Positions 41,660 through 51,481 are shown, counted from the stretch's first letter. The stretch: 64,000 bases of DNA from Bartonella elizabethae F9251 = ATCC 49927 (GCF_000518165.1 NZ_JADB01000004.1:81002-145001); one strand, 5' to 3'. Notes: a model not told the origin generated them from the sequence alone. Made by a program: numbers and translations.

Positions 41660-42586
41660 ATGAATACAAAATTTCTAACAGCATCTATTTTTTCTTTTAT
41701 TTCACCTTCTATCGTACAGGCTGCTGATGTGGTAGCCCCAGAAGAGCCAGTACATCCTGTACATGTTGTTTCAGAAGTTGTTTCTTCTTCACCCTTTTCT
41801 TGGGCTGGTTTTTATTTTGGAGGTCAAATTGGTGGCTTTTCAAGTAAAGTTTCTGGAACAACGCGTGATGTTGATATTCCTCTCTATCCTGATGAGGGGA
41901 GTAAAAATAAGCCATGGGTGCCCCTTGAAAAACAGTATAAGCCTGAACTTTCTGGGTTTGTAGGTGGTTTATATGCGGGTGTTAATTTTGATCTTGGTAA
42001 TAATTTGATTGTTGGGCTTGATACCGATATCATTTTAACGGAAAAAAAGGATACAAAAACGAAATTTCAGGCTGATGAATCGAGTGCTAGTGGATCAAGC
42101 ACTGAAGAAACTGAGTCTACTGGCACTGATACTGAAGGTACAGAAGATGGAAATGGAAAAAAGGCCAAATTTGTCCTTGGACAGCGTGGGGACTTTCGAT
42201 CTGATCCAGAGAATAAAGAAGAGAAAAATAGTTTAACTTTTAATCATACGTTCAAACAAAAATGGACGGGTGCCACACGGGTACGTGTTGGGTTTTCTAC
42301 TGGTCGGGTGATGCCTTATATTGCTGGTGGTGTTGCTTATGGACAGTTTGAAGATATTTTATCCACAGTTATTACAGGAGAAGAACCCTTCAATAAGACA
42401 GAGGATGCTAAAAAAACGATGATTGGTTATACTCTCGGTGGTGGTGTTGATTTTGCAATGACAGATAATTTTATTGTACGTGCAGAATATCGTTACTCGG
42501 ATTTTGGTAAAAAGAAATTTAAAGACGAGGTCGAACTTAAGTATAAGACGAATGATTTCCGTGCAGGAATAGCTTACAAATTTTAG
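41660..42586 (+). CDS. haemin-binding-protein-like outer membrane beta-barrel (Hbp/Pap31/Omp25 family)
   Basis: 308 residues. A signal peptide ends after IVQA at about residue 21. The beta-barrel shows alternating aromatic/glycine strands: SWAGFYFGGQIGGFSS, GFVGGLYAGVNFDLGNNLIV, WTGATRVRVGFSTGRVMPYI, GYTLGGGVDFAMTDNFIVRA and the C-terminal FRAGIAYKF ending in phenylalanine. This is the Bartonella Pap31/Hbp family, related to Brucella Omp25/Omp31; several members bind haem. An unusual Ser/Thr/Glu/Gly-rich stretch at about 138-168 (TEETESTGTDTEGTEDGNG) is probably a surface loop. The ATG at 41660 is preferred over 41645 because GGGG precedes it by about 9 bases. The gene stands alone with its own terminator. 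Confidence 0.88.
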   Translation: MNTKFLTASIFSFISPSIVQAADVVAPEEPVHPVHVVSEVVSSSPFSWAGFYFGGQIGGFSSKVSGTTRDVDIPLYPDEGSKNKPWVPLEKQYKPELSGFVGGLYAGVNFDLGNNLIVGLDTDIILTEKKDTKTKFQADESSASGSSTEETESTGTDTEGTEDGNGKKAKFVLGQRGDFRSDPENKEEKNSLTFNHTFKQKWTGATRVRVGFSTGRVMPYIAGGVAYGQFEDILSTVITGEEPFNKTEDAKKTMIGYTLGGGVDFAMTDNFIVRAEYRYSDFGKKKFKDEVELKYKTNDFRAGIAYKF

Positions 42587-42619
42587 TTTGTGTGGAAATA
42601 AAGAAGCTCAAGTCTAACA

Positions 42620-42650
42620 GGTCCTATCTTTGATAGGGCCTTTATTTTTT
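42620..42650 (+). terminator. Rho-independent terminator of the Hbp-like gene
   Basis: A 9-bp stem GGTCCTATC / GATAGGGCC (one G-T pair) with loop TTT and a following T-rich tract. Confidence 0.9.
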
Positions 42651-42917
42651 GAAATTTTATGCATGGTAAATCTCTTTCATGGTAAAGAAAGAGATCTTTG
42701 ATTTTGAGTAACGATGAGGAGGTAAGGAAGCATTACTCAGATTCTTAATTATTAAGAATGAAGTTGCTTTGATTCATAAGGTATAGCTAAAATATTTGTG
42801 TACAAAGAAGGGACGCTTCGCTCTTCGCATTATGACAGTTTCAATTGATAATCGTTATAGCGTTGCTTAAAAAGCGTTTTTCTACCCAAATGATGAGAAA
42901 ACAAAAAAGGCATGGAA

Positions 42918-43003
42918 TGGTGCGGACGGCGGGACTTGAACCCGCAAGGTCTTCGACCGGCAGATTTTAAGTCTGCTATGTTTACCGTTTTCATCACGTC
43001 CGC
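42918..43003 (-). tRNA. tRNA-Leu (TAA anticodon)
   Basis: 86 bases with encoded CCA. Acceptor GCGGACG / CGTCCGC. The anticodon arm GCAGA-CTTAAAA-TCTGC contains TAA. A long variable arm (CGGTCGAAGACCTTG), as expected of tRNA-Leu, and the T-loop GTTCAAGTC are present. Confidence 0.97.
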
Positions 43004-43152
43004 GATGAGAGTTCTCTCATAAGCTATATCTTTTATTGAATCAAGAATTAATGACAAAAGAAAAAATTTTCATTTTTTTTTCGTGAAATTTTGACTGACA
43101 ATGGTTTTCTTTATCGCTAGAAGAAGCCTGTATAATATAAATAAAGCATGAA

Positions 43153-44430
43153 ATGATCAGTGTTATGACTAAATTTATTCAAGATGTCACAAAAGCTATG
43201 GTGGGATTACATCACGTGTTTGCTGAAACCCCCCTTCAAAGAAATGATTTTCTAAGCCAAAAATATGAGGCAGAAATTTATTTGAAGCGTGAAGATTTAA
43301 CACCGGTGCGGTCTTATAAGATTCGTGGTGCTTTCAATTTTGTTTCAGAAATGTTGAGCAGTATATCGTCAGATTCTGCATTTGTGTGTGCTTCAGCAGG
43401 GAATCACGCACAAGGGGTTTCTTTTGTTTGTCGTTATTTTAAACGTAAAGGCGTGATTTTTATGCCTATGACAACGCCACAACAGAAAATTGAGAAGACA
43501 CGTATTTTTGGTGAAGAGTTTATTGATATTCGTTTGGTTGGTGAAACATTTGATCAATGTTATGAAGCTGCGCAATCTTTTGTCGTCGAGAACGGTGGTG
43601 TGATGGCTCCTCCGTTTGATGATATTCGCATTATTACGGGGCAAGCAACTGTGCTCTGTGAAGCTGCTTTGCAATGGAAAAAACTCAATGGAGAAAGTGA
43701 ACCAGATTTAATGATTGTGCCGGTAGGGGGAGGTGGTTTGGCAAGTGGGATAAGCAAGTTTTTACGGGAATATGGTTGGAATACAAAGCTTCGTTTTGTT
43801 GAACCCCAAAGAGCTGCAAGCTTGCTTGCTTGTTTGGAGAGTGGAAAAAGGGTCAAACTAGAAAATATTGATACTTTTGTAGATGGGGCTGCGGTGGCTG
43901 AAATTGGTGCACTAAACTATACAATTTTAAAGCATTTTTCTCCTGATTCTGTCATTACGGTTCCTGAAAATCGCGTTTGTTCTACGATGGTTGAAATGCT
44001 TAATGTAGAAGGTGTAGTTCTTGAACCAGCTGGTGCTTTATCGATTGATGCGCTTAACAGTATTCCATCTCAAGAGTTAAAGGGTAAAAAAATTATTCTC
44101 GTTATTTCAGGAGGTAATTTTGATTTTGAGCGTTTGCCAGAGATTAAAGAGCGTTCTTTACGTTTTGAAGGCTTGAGAAAATATTTTATTTTTAGTTTTC
44201 CGCAGCATCCTGGTGCATTGCGTCATTTTCTGTCCACATTATCACCGGATGATGATATTGTGCGCTTTGAATATTTTAAAAAATCAGCGAGAAATTTTGG
44301 TTCTGTATTGGTGGCGATTGAAACAAAAAAATACGACAATTTTCGTCTCTTAGAAGAAAAATTTCAAGCGTTAGGTTGGCGCTATCGTGATATTACGGAT
44401 GATCAAACATTATTTGATTTTGTTATTTGA
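43153..44430 (+). CDS. ilvA: threonine ammonia-lyase (threonine dehydratase)
   Basis: A 425-residue PLP enzyme making 2-oxobutyrate from threonine for isoleucine synthesis. The PLP lysine is Lys56 in RSYKIRGAFNF. The phosphate-binding loop is PVGGGGLASG and the CASAGNHAQGV substrate loop is present. The C-terminal 80 residues (RKYFIFSFPQHPGALRHFLS) form a single ACT-like regulatory domain, as in the shorter Bacillus/Corynebacterium-type IlvA, not the double domain of E. coli IlvA. The start may be 43153 or the ATG at 43165; neither has a strong ribosome site. It is far from ilvB and ilvC. Confidence 0.93.
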   Translation: MISVMTKFIQDVTKAMVGLHHVFAETPLQRNDFLSQKYEAEIYLKREDLTPVRSYKIRGAFNFVSEMLSSISSDSAFVCASAGNHAQGVSFVCRYFKRKGVIFMPMTTPQQKIEKTRIFGEEFIDIRLVGETFDQCYEAAQSFVVENGGVMAPPFDDIRIITGQATVLCEAALQWKKLNGESEPDLMIVPVGGGGLASGISKFLREYGWNTKLRFVEPQRAASLLACLESGKRVKLENIDTFVDGAAVAEIGALNYTILKHFSPDSVITVPENRVCSTMVEMLNVEGVVLEPAGALSIDALNSIPSQELKGKKIILVISGGNFDFERLPEIKERSLRFEGLRKYFIFSFPQHPGALRHFLSTLSPDDDIVRFEYFKKSARNFGSVLVAIETKKYDNFRLLEEKFQALGWRYRDITDDQTLFDFVI

Positions 44431-44466
44431 AAATATTGAAATTTTACTAAAACGAGAAGTGTAAAA

Positions 44467-44997
44467 ATGAAATCTATTTTTTATTTTGTGCTGAGTCTCT
44501 TTTTCTTCTTGATTGTTCATCAACAGAGTTTAGCATCTCAGCCAACAGCACTCCAAAAAACTGAACTTTCAGGAATAGTTGTTGATGTTAATGCTGCTAT
44601 AAAAAGTGGCGATTTTTCGCTTATATCTCATTATATGCCGGAGCGACTTTATAAAGAGATGGCACGTCGATTAAATACAACTGAGGATGCTTTACGTGAT
44701 AATTTTCTTCAACAGCTGCAGAAGCAATTTGAGAACTTGCCTTCTGGTGCTTATTGTTTAGAAAAAGAAAATATTGAGTATTTTCAAACAGATAATGGTA
44801 CTTTATATGCTTTAATTCCAACGGTCCTTGAGATGAAGGATCGCATCATTCAATATAAAACTTTGGCGATTTTTGATAAAACCCAATGGTATTTAATTTA
44901 TGGTGGTCAAAAAACTTTACAAAATCCAGTTTTTCTCGAGATTTATCCTGATTTTATCAAGGTACATTTACCAATGGAGACAATCATCAAGAAATAA
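44467..44997 (+). CDS. conserved hypothetical secreted protein downstream of ilvA
   Basis: 176 residues with a clear signal peptide (about 1-23, MKSIFYFVLSLFFFLIVHQQ then SLAS). The mature part contains VVDVNAAIKSGDFSLISHYM and YLIYGGQKTL, giving a helix-then-sheet layout like small NTF2-type periplasmic proteins; I do not recognise a named family. GAGAAGTG precedes the ATG by about 6 bases. It follows ilvA by 36 bases and may be co-transcribed, though no metabolic link is apparent. Confidence 0.65.
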   Translation: MKSIFYFVLSLFFFLIVHQQSLASQPTALQKTELSGIVVDVNAAIKSGDFSLISHYMPERLYKEMARRLNTTEDALRDNFLQQLQKQFENLPSGAYCLEKENIEYFQTDNGTLYALIPTVLEMKDRIIQYKTLAIFDKTQWYLIYGGQKTLQNPVFLEIYPDFIKVHLPMETIIKK

Positions 44998-45278
44998 ACG
45001 ATTTCAATATTTGGGGGGCGTGATAAATGTATTTCGTAAAGTCCTTGCTTTTTTATCATAATCCAAGGATAATAAAAATGAAGGTATTTAAGTTAGTGTA
45101 TTAGCTTTTGGAAAATTATATGCCTTTGCCTTGATTTCAAGGTGCTCATGGGTTGCGCAGGTCGCTTTTTAAGTGTTGCTTCGTTTAAAATATCAAGGAT
45201 TTCTCTTGCGCGGATTCTTGAGTGGAGAGTTCAGCTGGTGATTGAGTGAAAGTTGTTCAGCTGAGGGAAGTTTTTATT

Positions 45279-46661
45279 TTGCCTATAAAAAAAGAAGATG
45301 TTTTTAAGAAGTTAGGTTTGCCTACTCTTTTGATTAAAAATTTGCGCATTTCTGGGATGAGTAAACCTAAACCTATACAGGAACAAGCTATTCCAATGAT
45401 GTTGAAAGGACACGATATTTTAGGGATTGCACAGACAGGTTCTGGAAAAACTTTGGCATTTGGTTTGCCTATTTTAAGTCAAATTTTAACTTTGGGTGAC
45501 AAACGCTGTCCTAAAACTGCACGTGCTTTGATTTTAGCGCCAACCCGTGAACTTGCTGTTCAGATTGACGAAGCAATTCGCACTGTGGCGAAAGGAGCGC
45601 ACCTTTCGACGTGTCTTATTTTTGGGGGAGTATCACGTTTAAAACAAATTAAACGTATGGAAGCAGGTGTGGATGTTTTGATAGCCACTCCAGGGCGTTT
45701 GAGAGATCTTGTTCGTGAAAAATGTGTTGATCTTTCTCAATCTCGTTTTTTGATTTTGGATGAAGCAGATCGTATGTTGGATATGGGATTTATTCATGAT
45801 GTTAAGCAAATTGCAAAGCTTTTGCATCAAGAGCGTCAGACAGCACTTTTTTCTGCAACAATGCCAAAAGAAATTGCTGCGCTCGCAAAGTGTTTACTCA
45901 ATGATCCTGTGAAGATTGAAGTTGTTCCTCAAGGCACTACAGCTGTAGAGATTGCCCAGAAATTATATTGTGTTCCTACGAGTGAAAAAAAGAATGTTTT
46001 AAGTAAACTTTTGACAAATCCAGCTTTTAATTCGGTTATTGTTTTTACGCGAACGAAACATGGGGCTGATGCTGTCACACGTCATTTAGCAAAGATAGGC
46101 TATTTAGTTACAACAATTCATGGGAATAAATCACAAGGTGCTCGCCAATCTGCTTTAAAAGCTTTTCGGGAAAGATCGGTCCAGATCCTTGTTGCAACAG
46201 ATATTGCGGCACGCGGTATTGATATACCAGGGATAAGCCACGTTATTAATTATGATTTACCAGATGAAGCTGAAAGTTATGTGCATCGTATTGGTCGTAC
46301 AGGACGCAATGGTGCATGTGGTGAAGCACTGACGCTTTTTGATGAAAAAATAGAAAGGGCTCGGTTGCGTGCCATAGAGCGCTTGATTCGTATGAAATTG
46401 GTGTCTGAATCTGTTCCAGAACAATTTGCAGCATTCCCAGAAAAGCCAAATGTGTCAAAAAGTGAAGAAAGAGAAAATAATAAAGAACGCCGTTTAAAAA
46501 AATCTAAACGTCAGAAACGGTTTTTAGGTCAAAAAGATGATGCTGCACAGTTACAGCGGAAGAATTCTTCTTCTCCAAATGAGAGGCATAAAAAAGCAAA
46601 AGCAGCGGCAAAGCGTGCAAAGGCTTTTCGTTTTCGCAAGTCAGTCAAGAAGGCGGCTTAA
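45279..46661 (+). CDS. rhlE: DEAD-box ATP-dependent RNA helicase (RhlE type)
   Basis: 460 residues. The motifs are complete: Q (KPKPIQEQAIP), I (AQTGSGKT), Ia (PTRELA), Ib (TPGR), II (DEAD), III (SAT), IV (VIVFTRTK), V (ATDIAARGIDI) and VI (HRIGRTGR). A highly basic tail (RRLKKSKRQKRF, KKAKAAAKRAKAFRFRK) likely binds RNA. Members unwind structured RNA in ribosome assembly and cold response. The frame is open from a GTG at 45246, but a TTG at 45279 lies 8 bases after GAGGGAAG and is the better start; both remain possible. Confidence 0.92.
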   Translation: MPIKKEDVFKKLGLPTLLIKNLRISGMSKPKPIQEQAIPMMLKGHDILGIAQTGSGKTLAFGLPILSQILTLGDKRCPKTARALILAPTRELAVQIDEAIRTVAKGAHLSTCLIFGGVSRLKQIKRMEAGVDVLIATPGRLRDLVREKCVDLSQSRFLILDEADRMLDMGFIHDVKQIAKLLHQERQTALFSATMPKEIAALAKCLLNDPVKIEVVPQGTTAVEIAQKLYCVPTSEKKNVLSKLLTNPAFNSVIVFTRTKHGADAVTRHLAKIGYLVTTIHGNKSQGARQSALKAFRERSVQILVATDIAARGIDIPGISHVINYDLPDEAESYVHRIGRTGRNGACGEALTLFDEKIERARLRAIERLIRMKLVSESVPEQFAAFPEKPNVSKSEERENNKERRLKKSKRQKRFLGQKDDAAQLQRKNSSSPNERHKKAKAAAKRAKAFRFRKSVKKAA

Positions 46662-48084
46662 ATAAAATCTTGAAAAGAAATTATGTCTTGAGAGTTTTTT
46701 TACTTTTATCGATTTCTTTTCAATTAAAAAGAGACATACAACATTCTTGCTAAAACAAGAGAGGTATTCAAAGGTTTTTATTTCTAAAAAATAAAAACCT
46801 TTGAATGTTTCGACTGATTTAAAAATCTTTTGAAAAAAAGTTTTATTGTAGAGATGATTATTCATTTGCTTTATTCCCATTTTTAAAAATAGGGATAAAG
46901 ATCAATTTTTTTATATAAAAGATGCATTTTATCGTTCATGATAACTTTTAATTTAACAATTTTGTTATCTCATAATAACTGATTGTTTTATATATTAAAT
47001 AATCTCCCTCTATTGTAAAATTCTCTCATTTTGAATCTGTTTATATTGATCCCTTAAAATTATTTGTTTGCATGTTACAAACGAGATTGCTGTATGGATG
47101 AAAAATTTAAGAAATCAATAAAATGATTCTTATAACCTATTGCAAAAAAGGAATATTTTTAACATTGAGTGTGAGAAAATAGCATGAAGGTATGGCTTTT
47201 ATTGTAGGCCAAAGATGTTGCTCATCAATGGATTTTATTTTAACCATTTACGAAAGCCATTGTAAAAAGGCTTGGGGGATTTAGGGATGTCTCTTTAAAT
47301 ATGGTGTAGATGCACAATACAATGGAGACAATGAAGAAAGTACCCATGATTTGTTGAAGGTTTTCACGGGATTCTCATCAACTTAGATTGCTATATTGTT
47401 TGTGCTGTAAAACACTCTCGTTTAGGGACGTTATATAAAGCCCATAACACTTTTACGCGCTTAGTGTTTTTATGACAGTATAATAAATATTCACGGCAAG
47501 GCTGTTTGTAGAGTTTATGAAGTGATTAAGTAGGAGAAACCTGTGAGAGTAAGAAGCTGGACTTTATTACAGACTTTTCGGTTGGGAGTTTCTTCAAGGT
47601 AGGGAGGAAGTATGAGGTGTAGGGAGATAATATAAATGATTTTGATTGTGTTTTCCCGTTTTTCAAAATGATTGCTTCAAGAGCAGATTTTTGAGTTTAA
47701 TTGTTTTATTGAGTAAAAATCATTTTTGGATTGGAAAACAAAGTTTATACGAAATCTTTTTCATTACTGGTGGTGTTTAATAATTTTTTCTCATGAAAGA
47801 AATCATCATTTGTAATGTGCAAAAAATTATGGTGTTTTTTGATAGAGATGCGGTGGTTTGAAAAAAGTAATTATTTCAAATTAACCAATAAGAAAAATAC
47901 TTGTACAACAGTTTTCTCTTTAAAATGAGTTAATCATTTTCGCGTTCATTGCAAAAAATACATCCCGTAGGACATTGCATTTCTACTTTATTGCAAAAAT
48001 CCTCTTTCCTAACTTTTATTAACAAATCTTTCATGTTTAAAAAGTGTTAGAAAAAACAATAAACTATATGGGATAAAAAAGAAG
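46662..48084. other. 1.4-kb gap between the RNA helicase and tRNA-Asn
   Basis: Holds the hairpin at 46766-46806 and otherwise no gene I can support. All six frames are broken. Given its length it is probably a decayed gene region, but no protein fragment is recognisable to me. Confidence 0.6.
46766..46806. terminator. 18-bp perfect hairpin downstream of rhlE
   Basis: ATTCAAAGGTTTTTATTT (46766-46783) is the exact reverse complement of 46789-46806, with a 5-base loop. It lacks a long T-tract after the stem, but the A/T-rich stem base could serve as a terminator for the helicase transcript. Confidence 0.6.
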
Positions 48085-48159
48085 TGGCTCCCCGGGCCGG
48101 ATTCGAACCAGCGACCAACCGGTTAACAGCCGGTTGCTCTACCGCTGAGCTACCGGGGA
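48085..48159 (-). tRNA. tRNA-Asn (GTT anticodon)
   Basis: 75 bases with encoded CCA. Acceptor TCCCCGG / CCGGGGA, D-arm TAGCTCAGCGGTAGAGCA, anticodon arm CCGGC-TGTTAA-CCGG (anticodon GTT), T-arm GCTGGTTCGAATC. Confidence 0.97.
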
Positions 48160-48346
48160 ACAATGCTCAACCATTTAGCTGAAGAGGCTATAGCAAAGCA
48201 ATACTGATTTGCAAAGGATAAAATTACTTTTTTTAAAAAAAATATGATAAATTGTGTGAGTTAAGAGGAAAAAAGGCGAGAGAAGGTTTCTACACCTTGA
48301 CGGATGCTTTACCTTCCCTTATTGAGACCTTTATATTTGTTGATGA

Positions 48347-48420
48347 GGCCTTGTGGCGGAATGGTTACGCAGAGGACTGCAAATCCTTGTATCCCGGTTC
48401 GATTCCGGGCGAGGCCTCCA
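48347..48420 (+). tRNA. tRNA-Cys (GCA anticodon)
   Basis: 74 bases with encoded CCA. Acceptor GGCCTTG / CGAGGCC (one G-T pair), anticodon arm AGGAC-TGCAAA-TCCT (anticodon GCA), T-arm CCCGGTTCGATTCCGGG. Confidence 0.97.
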
Positions 48421-48633
48421 GCCGATTTTAAATGGAGCGGCTTTTAGGGGAGGTATAAGAAAAGAGATTATTTCCCTATACAGTTGTAAAGATATTTTTT
48501 TATGAGAGATTGTCCTATTAGAATCGAGTTGTTGACTGTCGTATCTTTTTTGTAACACCTATAGTTTAAGAGATCTTAGTCCCTCATTTTTGCTGTTTTG
48601 TGTATTTTTGTAGGTTAGGAGAAAATATTCGTT

Positions 48634-49308
48634 ATGGTTGCAGATTTTGCTGAGCTTCGTCGCAAAATGGTTGACAATCAAATTCGTACAGTCGATGTAA
48701 CGGATTTATCAGTTCTTGAAGCATTTTTAACGATATCTCGTGAAGATTTTGTATCGGAAGATATGAAAGCATTGAGCTATCTTGATACCGATATTGTTTT
48801 ATGTCCAGCGCGAGATGAGGTTTCTGCGCGTTATTTGATGAAGCCTGCATCTCTTGCAAAATTATTACAGCTTGCTGCTGTAAAATCGTCAGATATTGTT
48901 TTAGATATTGGTGCAAATAGTGGTTATTGTGCAGCCTTGCTTTCAAAACTTGCAGGGTCTGTGATTGCGTTGGAAAGTAATCAGTCTCTTTTTGAACATG
49001 CTCTTGAAGCTTTGGAACGTAATCAATGTGATAATGTGGTTGTCATTCATGGTCCCTTAGAGCAGGGATACGCTGTTGAAGGGCCTTATGATGTGATTTT
49101 TATAGAGGGATCTGTTGATTTTATTCCACAAGGTATCTTTGATCAAATGAAAGACAGTGGACGTCTTGTTGTGGTTGAAGGGGATGGAAATGCTGCTGTA
49201 GCACGAATCTACATAAAAGAAGATGGAATCATTTCTCCTCGTCGCGCTTTTAATCTCGCTGTAAAGCCTCTTCCTTGTTTTTTAAAAACACCTGATTTTG
49301 TATTTTAG
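48634..49308 (+). CDS. protein-L-isoaspartate O-methyltransferase-family protein
   Basis: A 224-residue Rossmann-fold SAM-dependent methyltransferase. Motif I is VLDIGANSGYCAALLSKLAG and post-I VIALESN; the N-terminal RRKMVDNQIRTVDVTD block is typical of the alphaproteobacterial PCMT-family protein encoded just upstream of tolC. It lacks some catalytic residues of E. coli Pcm (ALRTVPRHxF-type loop replaced by ISREDFVSE), so repair activity on isoaspartate is not certain. It starts 214 bases after tRNA-Cys and heads the conserved tolC-popZ-valS cluster. Confidence 0.85.
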   Translation: MVADFAELRRKMVDNQIRTVDVTDLSVLEAFLTISREDFVSEDMKALSYLDTDIVLCPARDEVSARYLMKPASLAKLLQLAAVKSSDIVLDIGANSGYCAALLSKLAGSVIALESNQSLFEHALEALERNQCDNVVVIHGPLEQGYAVEGPYDVIFIEGSVDFIPQGIFDQMKDSGRLVVVEGDGNAAVARIYIKEDGIISPRRAFNLAVKPLPCFLKTPDFVF

Positions 49309-49365
49309 TGCTTGTTCGTTTTATGAATAAAAGATAATTTTGTCATTTATTTGGGGTTTGTTATT

Positions 49366-50667
49366 GTGTGTATTGTGTTTAAATTAAGCAAGAAGTTTCA
49401 GGCGTGTTTTTTATTGGTGTTGAGTCTTTTACTCTCAGAGACTGTTTGTGCTGAAACATTGATGGATGCCTTTTCGAAAGCTTATAAATACAACGCTAAG
49501 TTGAATAGTGAACGGGCGGCTGTCCGTATAGCCAGTGATGACGTTGTCATTGCGCGATCGGGGTTATTACCACAAGTTGAAGGGGTTGGAAGCTATGGGC
49601 GGAATAAGTCTTTTACAGGTCCTTATGTTACTTCTGGATCTATAGGTGTGAGATTAAATCAAAGATTATTTGACGGTTTTATCACGCAAAATATGTTTTC
49701 TTCAGCTCAAGTTAAGCTGCAAGCTCAACGGGAATATCTTCGTAATGCAGAACAAAATACCTTTCTGGAAACTGTGACAGCTTATGCGAATGTCTATCAA
49801 GCCCGTCGTGTTGCTGATCTTCGGAGAGAGAATTTAGCAGCTCTTGAAGAGCAAGTTCGTTCTAATAAAGCAAAATTTGATGTGGGTGAGGGAGGGCGTG
49901 TTGATCTGGCTCAAGCTCAAGCAGCACGTTCTGTGGCTATTTCAGAATTGAGTCTTGCTCGTGCTAATGTAAAAGCAGCAGAGGCAGTTTATCGACAAAT
50001 TATTGGTTCTGATCCTGAAAAGTTAAAACGTCCGCCCATCGCTACAGATTTTCCCGTCAATCTTGATACGGCTTACCAAATGAGTGTTGTGATGCATCCA
50101 GCAATCCTTTATGCTCAATATCTAGTTGATGCGAGTGGTTACAATGTAAAGGCGAAAGAAGGAGCATTGCTCCCTAAAGTTGATTTTTCTGCAACAGCAT
50201 CTTATAATCGGATTTACAGCGGTGCAGGAGAGGATGGCGTTTCTAAATCGATAGGATTGTCTGTGAGTGTTCCGATCTTTGAAGGGGGGCGTACGTCTGC
50301 CCAGATTCGCCAATCGAAGGAGCAACTTGGACAGGCGCAGCTTCAACTCGATTTGGCCCATAGTAATACGAGACAAGCCCTTACTTCTGCCTGGTTCCAG
50401 TTGGAAGGTGCACGCGCATCTGTTATTGCTTATCGTGAAAGTGTTCGTGCTGCTGAAGTTGCTCTTAAAGGTCGTGTTCAAGAAAATCGTGTAGGTCAGG
50501 CAACAACATTAGATGTTTTAAATTCTCGTACTCAATTGATTAATGCTCAAATTGCGCTTGCAATGGCAGAGCGTAATGCTGTTGTGGCAAGCTATAGTGT
50601 TCAATCATCTATTGGTAAATTGACAGCAAATTATCTCGGCTTAAAAACAATTCAATATATTCGATAG
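49366..50667 (+). CDS. tolC: TolC-family outer membrane efflux protein
   Basis: About 433 residues. A signal peptide ends in VCAE (about 25-30). Two repeated TolC domains of long amphipathic helices are visible: MDAFSKAYKYNAKLNSERAA, QEYLRNAEQNTFLETVTAYA and VDLAQAQAARSV in the first; GLSVSVPIFEGGRTSAQIRQ and GQATTLDVLNSRTQLINAQI in the second. It forms the outer-membrane channel of tripartite efflux pumps and type I secretion. The frame opens at TTG 49351; the GTG at 49366, spaced 10 bases from GGGG, is my choice but uncertain. Confidence 0.92.
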   Translation: MCIVFKLSKKFQACFLLVLSLLLSETVCAETLMDAFSKAYKYNAKLNSERAAVRIASDDVVIARSGLLPQVEGVGSYGRNKSFTGPYVTSGSIGVRLNQRLFDGFITQNMFSSAQVKLQAQREYLRNAEQNTFLETVTAYANVYQARRVADLRRENLAALEEQVRSNKAKFDVGEGGRVDLAQAQAARSVAISELSLARANVKAAEAVYRQIIGSDPEKLKRPPIATDFPVNLDTAYQMSVVMHPAILYAQYLVDASGYNVKAKEGALLPKVDFSATASYNRIYSGAGEDGVSKSIGLSVSVPIFEGGRTSAQIRQSKEQLGQAQLQLDLAHSNTRQALTSAWFQLEGARASVIAYRESVRAAEVALKGRVQENRVGQATTLDVLNSRTQLINAQIALAMAERNAVVASYSVQSSIGKLTANYLGLKTIQYIR

Positions 50668-50914
50668 CGCATAAAAATAGTCCCTTTGATTTCAAATCAT
50701 TTTAGTTTTTAAAAAATTGGTTAATCCGTCGTTGGATATGTCGAAAAATCGAGCAGTAATATGTTCTTTTAAAGTGCAGAAAGTTGTGTGTAGCGCCCTC
50801 TTTATGACAAGCATATTTGAGAATATCACAAGAGGCATGTTGATCTTATGATTCTTTTGCATACACTGAAAATATGATTCTATTTGTTGTTGCGTCTTTG
50901 AGAGGTTGTAAAGT

Positions 50915-51481
50915 ATGGTACAGAGTTCAAGCGTGTTACGTGAGCCAAGCATGGATGAAATTTTGACATCTATTCGTGAAATAATCGAAGAAAATGCGGT
51001 TCAATCTGATCACTTTTTAAATGAAGATGTTGCAGTAAATGCTTCGGAAGATCATTCAGAAATTGCATCAGAAGGTATTTATGATACAACCCTATCGGTT
51101 GATGATGCTATGAAAGCTTTAGCTGATCGCATTGGCCTTTCTACTGAAAATCAAGGGGGAAGGATAGCACAAGAGAAAGAGGATACAGCGTTAGAAAGTA
51201 ATACAGTTGGTATGGATGTGCAAAAGATGAAGCTTTCTTCTGAAGAACGGAATTCTGTTTATAAAGCAAAAGAATATGAAGATGAGATCAGGAAGTCGCA
51301 ATCAGAAACTGGAAAGGCTGGTCGTGTGGAATTATCTGCGTATTGTATTTCTTCTGCAGAAAAAATTGCAAAGGATGTGTTGCGTCCGGCAATAGCAGAG
51401 TGGTTGCAGTCTAAATTGCCTGTTTTGCTGGAGGATATTTTACGTGAAGAGATTGTGAAGGCGGTGAAAAAATCGTCTTAA
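50915..51481 (+). CDS. popZ: polar organizing protein PopZ (DUF2497 family)
   Basis: 188 residues with the PopZ layout. The N-terminal helix REPSMDEILTSIREIIEE binds partners. A long acidic, low-complexity middle (about 30-140, rich in E, S and A) follows, and the C-terminal helices (KDVLRPAIAEWLQSKLPVL, EDILREEIVKAVKK) drive assembly. In Caulobacter PopZ forms a polar matrix anchoring the ParB-parS centromere and cell-cycle kinases; its gene lies just upstream of valS there as here. The middle is shorter in proline than in Caulobacter. GAGAGG precedes the ATG at 50915 by 9 bases. Confidence 0.87.
   Translation: MVQSSSVLREPSMDEILTSIREIIEENAVQSDHFLNEDVAVNASEDHSEIASEGIYDTTLSVDDAMKALADRIGLSTENQGGRIAQEKEDTALESNTVGMDVQKMKLSSEERNSVYKAKEYEDEIRKSQSETGKAGRVELSAYCISSAEKIAKDVLRPAIAEWLQSKLPVLLEDILREEIVKAVKKSS

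Noticed and set aside
42830..43057. A 75-codon minus-strand frame across tRNA-Leu
   Set aside because: The translation (AGRRPCGFKSRRPH) is the usual artefact of reading through a tRNA-Leu gene.
48331..48558. A 75-codon minus-strand frame
   Set aside because: Lies antisense over tRNA-Cys; the PRPESNRDTRICS-type translation is a common artefact of tRNA sequence.
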